NCBI RefSeq assembly: GCF_000337175.1
Contig: NZ_AOIJ01000051.1
Span: 24,777-88,776 of the forward strand
DNA length: 64,000 bases
DNA from: Natrinema gari JCM 14663
GTDB taxonomy: Archaea; Halobacteriota; Halobacteria; Halobacteriales; Natrialbaceae
Direction of reading: 5' to 3'
Below, one piece after another: positions 51,477 to 58,911 of the stretch; position 1 is the stretch's first letter, and every line of letters begins with the position of its first letter. The translations under genes and the position numbers were made by a program. The notes under the pieces are model-generated. The model was not told where the DNA came from and searched no databases. It saw nothing but the letters and a program-made list of their open reading frames with translations.

Positions 51477-52247
51477 CTAGTACCACGCGCCGCCCGACGA
51501 GACGTTGATGTCCTGTCCCGTGACGTGTCGCGACGCGTCGCTCGCGAGGTGGACGGCCAGCTCGGCGACCTCCGCGGGCGGCACCAGGTCGTCGAGCATG
51601 AGGCTCTCGAGGACCTCTCCTTCGACCGCCTCGACGGGAACGCCCGCCTCCTCGCCCTGCCGTTCGAAGACACCCCGGATGCGGTCGCCCTCGACCGGGC
51701 CGGGACAGATCGCGTTGACGGTCACTCCGTCGTCGCCGAACTCGGCGGCCAGTGCGCGAGTGACGCCGATCAGTCCCATCTTCGAGGCAGCGTAGGGAGT
51801 TCGGTTGGCGTACGGCCGCTTGCCGCCGATCGAAGCGATGTTGATGACGCTCCCCTGTGCCGACTCACGGAGATGGGGAGCCGCCGCCCGCGTGACGCGA
51901 GCGACGCCGATCACGTTGACATCGAGGGTCTCGAGCCACTCGTCGTCGCTCGTCTCCTCGAGCGGCGCGGTGGGGCCGGCGATCCCGGCGTTGTTCACGA
52001 GACAGTCCAGCCCGCCGAACGCGTCGACTGCCGCGTCGACGGCGTCTTCGACCGACTCGGGATCGGTCACGTCCGTCTCGACCGCCAGCGTTCGATCGGG
52101 AGCGTCGATCAGTTCCGCGGTCTCGTATATGCCGTCGCTCCGCGCCGCGAGGACGACGGTCGCGCCCTCGTCGGCGAACGCAACGGCGATTTCGCGGCCC
52201 AGACCCTGACTCGCTCCCGTGACTAAAACAGTGTCGTCTGCTATCAT
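51477..52247 (-). CDS. short-chain dehydrogenase/reductase (FabG-like)
   Basis: A 256-aa SDR. The cofactor motif is VLVTGASQGLGREIAVAFAD, NNAG is present in LDCLVNNAGIAGP, the catalytic Ser in INIASIGG, and YAASK (with K two residues after the conserved spacing) completes the triad. DTDV-type selectivity (ETDVTDPESV) suggests NADP or NAD cannot be decided. Substrate unknown. The gene is convergent with the two-anchor membrane protein. Confidence 0.88.
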   Translation of the reverse strand: MIADDTVLVTGASQGLGREIAVAFADEGATVVLAARSDGIYETAELIDAPDRTLAVETDVTDPESVEDAVDAAVDAFGGLDCLVNNAGIAGPTAPLEETSDDEWLETLDVNVIGVARVTRAAAPHLRESAQGSVINIASIGGKRPYANRTPYAASKMGLIGVTRALAAEFGDDGVTVNAICPGPVEGDRIRGVFERQGEEAGVPVEAVEGEVLESLMLDDLVPPAEVAELAVHLASDASRHVTGQDINVSSGGAWY

Positions 52248-52298
52248 AACTTATGCTGGATCGGGTCGAAAATAAAACCACCTGCTATCGGACGGAGG

Positions 52299-52766
52299 TT
52301 AGGTGGGACTTTCCAAGGACTCATTGCTTATTTCTTCATACCTTGTCGTGTCAACAGAGCCACCAGAAGCGAACGTAGTCTGTGAAACGATCGAGACCGT
52401 TCCTCCTCCATCCAGCTCAGCCGCTAATGTACCGGACTGTTGGTTAGAACCATCCCATTCTTTATCCCACTTGTCAACAATATCATCGATAATCAAAATG
52501 ACTGTCGTTTTCTTTGGTTTCAAATCTATATTTTCAGGCGCTTCAATATCAATAGTTGTGTATATATTGGCGTGTGAGTTTTTGAGTACGACATCTGGGA
52601 CGAATATCGTCTGTGAAACGTCGCTTGAGATTCCGTTCCATACTGAACTCGATTTAATGTGGCGGTGAGTCGTCTTGGTTTGCTTGTTTTTTCCAGTCAT
52701 ACTACAACCGCTGAATCCAAGAACGGAACTGCATCCTACCGTGGTCAAAAAGGTACGTCGGTCCAT
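52299..52766 (-). CDS. Tat lipoprotein of unknown function
   Basis: A 155-aa protein with MDRRTFLTTVGCSSVLGFSG followed by a lipobox Cys (LGFSGC), a twin-arginine lipoprotein signal. The mature part (NKQTKTTHRHIKSSSVWNGI, then FVPDVVLKNSHANIYTTID and KTTVILIIDDIVDKWDKEW) is AT-rich in codon use and less acidic than neighbours. No family is recognised. Composition suggests it was acquired. It probably sits on the outer face of the membrane. Confidence 0.68.
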   Translation of the reverse strand: MDRRTFLTTVGCSSVLGFSGCSMTGKNKQTKTTHRHIKSSSVWNGISSDVSQTIFVPDVVLKNSHANIYTTIDIEAPENIDLKPKKTTVILIIDDIVDKWDKEWDGSNQQSGTLAAELDGGGTVSIVSQTTFASGGSVDTTRYEEISNESLESPT

Positions 52767-53071
52767 ACATTATAGATACTACCAGTGAAATAAACGTCTT
52801 TTGACACTATAAGATAGCAGTTTAGAATCCGAACAGCGTCGCTCGTCGCCGTTCAGCGGCGGTCTGAACGGTGAACTGACGCTGGTTCAGTAGAACCGCC
52901 GTTGCTGTGCGCTCGAGCGCACGACAGGTGTGTGCGATCGGTGTACAGGTGTGTCAGTGTGACAAGACGGATGGTACTGGAGCCGGCGTGTTCGCATACG
53001 GTTCGACTGTTCCCGGCAACTGAGATCAATACCGGGGTGACTTATGTAACTCAGTTTGAAACGTTACAGCG
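52767..53071. promoter_or_regulatory. repeat-rich region upstream of trkA-trkH
   Basis: CCGTTCAG...CTGAACGG (52849-52856 and 52864-52871) is a perfect inverted repeat. The half-site recurs as TGAAC (52873-52877) and GTTCA (52885-52889). ACAGGTGTGT appears twice (52923-52932 and 52944-52953). A TATA-like GACTTATGTAAC at 53038-53049 precedes the trkA start by 25-30 nt. The repeats look like regulator-binding sites; no gene is seen. Confidence 0.45.
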
Positions 53072-53755
53072 ATGCACTTCATCGTCGTCGGGGCAGGGAG
53101 TGTCGGAACTCTGCTAGTAGATATTGCATCACGATCTCGAAACGACGTGGTGGTCGTCGAGCACGACGTGACGAGAGCGAACGACATCGCGAACGAGTAC
53201 GATTGTCTGGTCCTCAACGAGGACGCGACGAGGGAGGAGACGCTCAAAGAGGCGGGTGCCGATCGGGCCGATGCGCTCATCTCGACGCTCGAACTGGACG
53301 CAACGAACCTGTTCGTCTGTCTGCTCGCAACCGAACTCGGGATTTCGACCGTCGTATCCGTTCTACACCAACCCGAACACCGGGAACTGTTCCGCAAGAT
53401 GGGTGTCAACGCGGTCAAAAGCCCCGACCAACTCGCCGCCGAATCGCTCTACCGGACGGCACGACAGCCCGCGATTAGCGACTACATGCCCGTCGAAGCC
53501 GATGCGGAAGTCTTCGAGATCGAGGTCTCCGGCGCGGCACCGATCGCCGGAACGACTCTCGAGGAAGCCAGATCGGGCGGCTTGATCCCCGACGACGTGC
53601 TCGTCGTCGCCGTCGTCCCCGAGGACGGCAGCGGACCACGGATCGCTCGGCCGACGACCGAAATCGGGGCCGGAGACCGGCTCACCGTCTACTCCGGGCG
53701 CGGGACTGATCCGGCGGTGACGGATCTCTTCGGGTTCTTCGACGATTATCGATGA
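53072..53755 (+). CDS. trkA: TrkA-type potassium-uptake regulatory subunit
   Basis: A 227-aa protein. The N-terminal Rossmann (TrkA-N/RCK) domain has FIVVGAGSVGTLLVDIA and the acidic residue of VVEHD that binds NAD(H) or nucleotides. The C-terminal TrkA-C domain contains VFEIEVSGAAPIAGTTLEEA and IGAGDRLTVYSGRG. It gates the TrkH channel. Its stop overlaps the trkH start (ATGA), so the subunits are coupled. Confidence 0.93.
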   Translation: MHFIVVGAGSVGTLLVDIASRSRNDVVVVEHDVTRANDIANEYDCLVLNEDATREETLKEAGADRADALISTLELDATNLFVCLLATELGISTVVSVLHQPEHRELFRKMGVNAVKSPDQLAAESLYRTARQPAISDYMPVEADAEVFEIEVSGAAPIAGTTLEEARSGGLIPDDVLVVAVVPEDGSGPRIARPTTEIGAGDRLTVYSGRGTDPAVTDLFGFFDDYR

Positions 53756-55296
53756 GAACCACAGTGGCACCGATCGGACGCGATCTCGGGTGGATGCTAC
53801 GGGTTCTCGGGGGGCTGGTCCTGGTGTCGATCCTCGTTCCGCTCGCCTGGGGAGAGTACTACGCGATCCCCGGCCTCGTCGTGTCGGGGGTGATACCGGT
53901 AACGATCGGGTGGGTGCTCTCGACAGCGTTCGCCGATGCCGCCCCGCCGGATAAACTCCACGGCATGATGATCGCTGCCATCGGCTGGCTCGCCATCGCG
54001 GCGTTCGGCTCGCTGCCCTTTCTTACGACCGCCTGGGTCGTGACGGCCGCGCCGGCCGGGCTCGAGACGCCACCTCCAACGGAGAGCATCGACGCACTCG
54101 CGAGTCCGCTGAACGCGCTCTTCGAGAGTATGAGCGGGTTCACCGGGACGGGGTTGACCATGACCACAGACGAGAGTACGCTTCCCCGGACGCTACAATG
54201 GTGGCGAAGTATAATCGAATGGGTCGGTGGCGTCGGTGTGATCGTGCTGACGACGGCGATCCTCGCCCGTCCCGGGAGTGGGTCGTTGACAGTGTACGAA
54301 AGCGAAGCGCGATCACAGAAGATTCACCCGAGTATCGTCTCGACCGTCCGCACTATCTGGTGGCTCTTCTTGCTTTTCACGTCGATCGCGATCCTGTCGC
54401 TCTGGCTGGCCGGGATGCCACCGTGGCACGCGATCAATCACGGCATGACGGGTATTTCGACTGGCGGGTTCTCGATCATCGACGGCTCGATCGGCGCATA
54501 CGACAGCGTCGTCATCGAAGCCGTCTTGCTCCCGATCATGATCGCCGGCGGCATTGCGTTCCCGATCCACTACCTCGTCCTTCAGGGGGATCTGAGAGGG
54601 CTGTATACGGACGCACAAACGCGATGGTTGGCCGCCGTTCTCCTGCTCGGCTCGGCGGCGCTCTGGCTGTCGGTCTCGACGGTGTACGATTCGGTCACGG
54701 AAGCGCTCCGATACGGCGTCTTCCAGTTCGTCTCGGCAGTGACTGCGGCGGGCTTCCAGACGGCGACCGACCCGACGCCCCTCTCGCTTGGGGGGTGGCC
54801 CACGAGTGCGCTTCTCATGCTGGTCTTCGCGATGGTCGTCGGTGCCGCCGCTGGCTCTACCGCGGGCGGCATCAAACTCATTCGATTGATAATGCTGGTA
54901 AAAGGTATCCGATTTCGCGTCTCCTACGTCTTCTATCCCGACAGTACTGTCCATCGGTTTCGGATCGACGACCGCGTCCTCGACGAGAAAGACGGTCCTC
55001 GAGAGTTCGGCGAAGCGGCGATCATCGCGCTTCTCTGGTTCGTCTTCCTCGCGGTGAGCGTATTCGTCCTCTTAGCGACGCTCCCGAGTGGAGCCTATTC
55101 CCTCGAACAGATCCTCTTCGAAATCGCGAGTGCACAGGGGAACATCGGTCTCTCGACCGGGATTACCGGTCCCCACTCGCTGCCGACGGCTGGCAAGGTT
55201 GCGTTCATCCTGAACATGTGGGTCGGACGACTCGAGATCATTCCCATCCTCGTGACGCTTCGCGCGCTGTTTTGGCGGGGTGGCATCTACGAATGA
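53752..55296 (+). CDS. trkH: TrkH-type potassium uptake channel
   Basis: A 514-aa integral membrane protein. Selectivity-filter-like sequences occur in SMSGFTGTGLTMTTD, GMTGISTGGFSIID, TAAGFQTATDPTPLS and IASAQGNIGLSTGITGP, i.e. four M-P-M repeats. Ten or more hydrophobic spans are visible. It admits K+ into the cell, essential for the salt-in strategy. ATGA overlaps link it to the gene before and the gene after. Confidence 0.95.
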   Translation: MRTTVAPIGRDLGWMLRVLGGLVLVSILVPLAWGEYYAIPGLVVSGVIPVTIGWVLSTAFADAAPPDKLHGMMIAAIGWLAIAAFGSLPFLTTAWVVTAAPAGLETPPPTESIDALASPLNALFESMSGFTGTGLTMTTDESTLPRTLQWWRSIIEWVGGVGVIVLTTAILARPGSGSLTVYESEARSQKIHPSIVSTVRTIWWLFLLFTSIAILSLWLAGMPPWHAINHGMTGISTGGFSIIDGSIGAYDSVVIEAVLLPIMIAGGIAFPIHYLVLQGDLRGLYTDAQTRWLAAVLLLGSAALWLSVSTVYDSVTEALRYGVFQFVSAVTAAGFQTATDPTPLSLGGWPTSALLMLVFAMVVGAAAGSTAGGIKLIRLIMLVKGIRFRVSYVFYPDSTVHRFRIDDRVLDEKDGPREFGEAAIIALLWFVFLAVSVFVLLATLPSGAYSLEQILFEIASAQGNIGLSTGITGPHSLPTAGKVAFILNMWVGRLEIIPILVTLRALFWRGGIYE

Positions 55297-55532
55297 GCCG
55301 GCGTCGTTACCGCAGTCGGCTTCTCACGTGGATCGTAAACGCCGGACCGAACGATGTGGTCTTGAACCTCTATCTGGTTCTCGGACCGCTCCTGATCGTG
55401 CTCGTCACCGTCGTCGGCAGAACCGCAGCGACGACGGTCATCGTTGCGGGCTACGTCATCGGATTCGTCGGCTACACGATCTACAATGCCCTCACGACGA
55501 CGGGACAACCAGACTGGATCCGCCATCCATAG
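55293..55532 (+). CDS. two-span small membrane protein coupled to trkH
   Basis: A 79-aa protein starting MSRRRYRSRLLTWIVNAGPN with a basic N-terminus and two spans (VLNLYLVLGPLLIVLVTVVG and TVIVAGYVIGFVGYTIYNAL), ending DWIRHP. Its ATG overlaps the trkH stop (ATGA). The tight coupling argues for a real gene and a role with the transporter. I know of no family. Confidence 0.7.
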   Translation: MSRRRYRSRLLTWIVNAGPNDVVLNLYLVLGPLLIVLVTVVGRTAATTVIVAGYVIGFVGYTIYNALTTTGQPDWIRHP

Positions 55533-55640
55533 CTCGTGTTGGTCGGGGAACGAGCCACGTCGGCAGCGAGTGACTGTCCGTGTGAGAGCGCTCGCGACGA
55601 GGGGCCTCGAGCCGACGTGAACCGTCGGGTCACACGGCAT

Positions 55641-58130
55641 TTACGCCCGGAGTATCGCTTTGAGTCGCGCGGTGCCGGTCGCGTCGGACGTGACACCCCG
55701 ATCCCACAGGACCAATGCAGGCGGCAGGGCGACGATGGAAGCGGCAAACGAGTAGAACACGCTCAACGCGATCAGGAGCCCGAAGTCACCGAGCACGGGC
55801 GTGATCGCGAGCATCAGCGCACCAGTTCCGATCGATGTCGTGAGCATACTGCCGGTGAGCGCACCGCCGGTACTCGACAGCGTCGTCGTCAGCGCCGATA
55901 CCGTCTCCGGTTGGGCAGTATATTCGTCGACGAACCGGTGCATGAAGTGGACCGCGTAATCGACGCCGAGCCCGATCGCGAACGAGAGGAGCAGCCCCGT
56001 GACGGCATTGAGGGGCATATCGAGCAGCCGCATCGTGCCGAGAAGACATGACACGGCGATCATGATCGGAAACACGTTGATGAGACCGATCCACGGTTTC
56101 CCCTCGAGAACGCCGTACACGATCACGAGAAAGACCGTCGAGAGCACGATGGCGAGCACCATCCCCTGAATCGATGATTCGAACAGACTGTTCGTGATCG
56201 CGTTGTAAATGAGGGGCGTGCCCGTCGCCGTTGCAGTGTAGCGGAAGGCATCGGCGTGGTCGGCCCCGTCCGCTGCGATTTCGTCGATCGTGGCGTCCGA
56301 TTCGATGGTGTACTCGACCTGGGCCGCTCGCCGGTCGGGAGTCAGGTACCGTTCCGCTGATGGCCCTGCCGGTGACGCGAACAACTCGTCGTAGATCCGG
56401 TCGAGGTTGCGGTCGGGGATGCCGTTCCCGTCCCGGTCGTTGCGGGCGACGAGCGCAGCGAACTCGGGGTCCGCGTCGGCATGGGACTGAATCACAGTGA
56501 TGATACTCCGGGATTCCGCCCGTCCGTTCGGCCCGACGGCGAGCGTCTCCGGTGGCTCATCGTCAGGGGCCGCCAGAGCCTCGAGCGCGTGGTCCTCCTC
56601 GAACGGCCCCTCGACGTACATCGTCATCGACTGGTCCTGATCGGCCGCGAACCGCCCCTCGAGCAGGTTGAGCGTTTCCGTGGCAGTGTACTCGCCCGGG
56701 GCGAACGGTTCCGGGACGTAGTCGACGTACCACGCCTCCTCTTCGGGCGGGAGGAAATCCTCCTCCTCGAACGTGGTTTCGACGCCGGTGCCGTACGCAC
56801 CCATTCCGGCCCCGAAGAGCAAGAGGAGCACGACCATGACGAGCGGAGCGCGCTTTCCGACGGTCGCGGAGACGGCCAGTAACCGCCCGAGCGAAGATTC
56901 CTCGGAGGCGATCGGTGTCGAATTGAACTCCCGGACGTCGTGTCGGTCCCGGAAGCGGTCGGCCTGCAGCTTCATCGCGGGCAAACACCCGCTGAAGATG
57001 ACGAACGTAAAGATGATCCCGGCGGAGGCTACGAGACCCATCTCCCGCATCGGCTCGAGTTCGGCGAAGAGGTTCGCTCCGAAGCCGAAGACCGCGGTGG
57101 CGGTCACGATGAAAAAAGCGGCCGAGAGCTGGCCGGTCGCGGTACGCATCGCGGAGACCGTGTCGTCGCCCTGGAGCTTTTCCTCGCGATAGCGGTTGAT
57201 AATGTGGATCCCGAAGTCGACGCCGACGGCCAACAACAGGACGGGAACGATGATCATCTCCTGTCCGAACGGGATCCCGACGTAGCCGAGGAACCCGAAC
57301 GTCCAGATCATCGTCATCAGCAACGCGATCAGGCCGAGTAGCAGATCGAAGGGGTCTCGGTAGGCGACGGCAAGGAAGCCCAAAAGCAGCGCCACGACGA
57401 CGGGCATGACCATCACGAACGAATCGCTGATGACGTCTTCGAGTTCGGAATCGACGATACCGCTACCGAACGCCCGGATATCAGCCGGTTCGTCGGCCGC
57501 CATCGTATCGATCGTCGTCAGGATGCCTTCCATGTCCTCGTCGTCGTCGAACTCGGATGGCATGTCGTGGGAGATCACCGTTATCGACGCCGATGCCGAC
57601 GCCTGATCGCGGTTGAAATCCTCGGAGACCATCCTTGAAAACGCACGCCTCGAGCCGACCTCTCGGACCGCCCGCCGAATTTCGGCGTCCGTCGCCCGTT
57701 CGACGGCCCGGCGCTGTTCGGCCGGCGTGTCCGCACCGGGCTCGAGTGCCTGCGCGACCATCGTCGCGGGGCCGTCCGCGGACTGCATTCTGAGCATCGG
57801 CCGATCGTCGATTCGCTCGAGCAGGCGGAGAACGTGGAGGAGTTCCTCGCGCGTGAGGACATCGGTCCCGTCATGGACGAGTCGCGTCGTCTCACCCTCG
57901 GCCGTGAACGGTCCTTGAAAGTCCGCTTCGACGGCGTCTTGCGCTTCTTTCACTTCGAGGCCATCGGAATATCGCTCGCGGAGATCAGTCTCCGTTTCGA
58001 CCAGCGGGATTCCGGCGGCGAAAAACGCAGTCAAGAGCAGGAAAGCGATAACGATTGCACGCGGGCGGGAGACGATGAGGGTGGTCGACTGCGTAATCGC
58101 CTCATCGATCCAGTGTCCGACCCTAGTCAT
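55641..58130 (-). CDS. RND/MMPL-family exporter
   Basis: An 829-aa protein with two related halves. Each has a large external loop followed by five or six spans. The halves end with VDFGIHIINRYREE (first) and VDYAVHFMHRFVDEY (second), the typical RND/MMPL signature in the spans carrying the proton relay. An N-terminal span (AIVIAFLLLTAFFAAGIPLV) is present. It may export lipids or other hydrophobic substrates. The gene stands alone, convergent with the trk operon. Confidence 0.88.
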   Translation of the reverse strand: MTRVGHWIDEAITQSTTLIVSRPRAIVIAFLLLTAFFAAGIPLVETETDLRERYSDGLEVKEAQDAVEADFQGPFTAEGETTRLVHDGTDVLTREELLHVLRLLERIDDRPMLRMQSADGPATMVAQALEPGADTPAEQRRAVERATDAEIRRAVREVGSRRAFSRMVSEDFNRDQASASASITVISHDMPSEFDDDEDMEGILTTIDTMAADEPADIRAFGSGIVDSELEDVISDSFVMVMPVVVALLLGFLAVAYRDPFDLLLGLIALLMTMIWTFGFLGYVGIPFGQEMIIVPVLLLAVGVDFGIHIINRYREEKLQGDDTVSAMRTATGQLSAAFFIVTATAVFGFGANLFAELEPMREMGLVASAGIIFTFVIFSGCLPAMKLQADRFRDRHDVREFNSTPIASEESSLGRLLAVSATVGKRAPLVMVVLLLLFGAGMGAYGTGVETTFEEEDFLPPEEEAWYVDYVPEPFAPGEYTATETLNLLEGRFAADQDQSMTMYVEGPFEEDHALEALAAPDDEPPETLAVGPNGRAESRSIITVIQSHADADPEFAALVARNDRDGNGIPDRNLDRIYDELFASPAGPSAERYLTPDRRAAQVEYTIESDATIDEIAADGADHADAFRYTATATGTPLIYNAITNSLFESSIQGMVLAIVLSTVFLVIVYGVLEGKPWIGLINVFPIMIAVSCLLGTMRLLDMPLNAVTGLLLSFAIGLGVDYAVHFMHRFVDEYTAQPETVSALTTTLSSTGGALTGSMLTTSIGTGALMLAITPVLGDFGLLIALSVFYSFAASIVALPPALVLWDRGVTSDATGTARLKAILRA

Positions 58131-58911
58131 GGGGACGAGCTGCTCGTCGATCGATCGACGGCACTGTCACGCTCTCGGGGTCGAGTCTCGAGCGCCGTGC
58201 GAGTGGGCGCGGGTCCCGACGCCAGCAAACCGCCACGGCCCGCCACGAACCGGAACCTCGCGCTATCTGCGGACCTTCCTCCGGCGACGGTAACGTGACT
58301 ACGTCGCGACGGCATCGGCACGATGACGCTACGCGGCGGTTGGACGTCCCGTCACCCCCCGTTCACTCGTCCGTTCAAGCCCGAACGAGCGGCGACTCCA
58401 GTGTTGGCGACTGTTCGATCGGCTCGTCATGAGTAAGACATGAAAATATTAGATCAAAATACTTTCGCCAATATCGGACTGAATGGGAATTTGAGAAAGG
58501 CTGAAACACGTTCGGACCCGTTTTGACAGACTGGAATGACACTCTTCGCTAGTTGAATGTCATTTTAATACGTCGCTCGAGCGACCGCCACAACGCGCAC
58601 ACGGCGCGGTCGTCACGGTCGAACGGACACCGCTGACAGGGGGGGTCGAGGCACCGACACGAGCGCGGCGACGCGGCGTCGGCGAAGGGCTACCTGCCGC
58701 GCTCGAGGGCGAGCGATAGGAGCCACTGCAAGTCGCTGCACGCCTGACCGCATGACGGCGTTGCAGTCAATGTGTCAATCGTTTCAGTGGCTACTATATC
58801 GGCCGACCGACGGATGCAGCCGTCTCGAGGCCACCACCGACAGTCCGGGCGAAGCGAGCTAGTGTATGGAAAGGTATAGGGTGGCGTCCCGTTCTAGAGG
58901 TATATAAGCAA
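58131..58911. other. long gene-free stretch upstream of leuS
   Basis: About 780 nt with no convincing gene. An AT-rich block (58430-58575) includes a perfect inverted repeat AATGACA/TGTCATT (58535-58541, 58558-58564). GGTATAGG at 58874-58881 is the likely leuS box because TATATAAG at 58901-58908 is too close to the ATG. A 36-codon ORF at 58752-58862 contains two adjacent rare CTA Leu codons; I do not call it a gene. Confidence 0.4.

Noticed and set aside
58752-58862. 36-codon ORF with two adjacent CTA Leu codons before leuS, considered as a leucine leader peptide
   Set aside because: Only five Leu codons in total, no clear promoter at the right distance, and the leuS box probably lies downstream of most of it.
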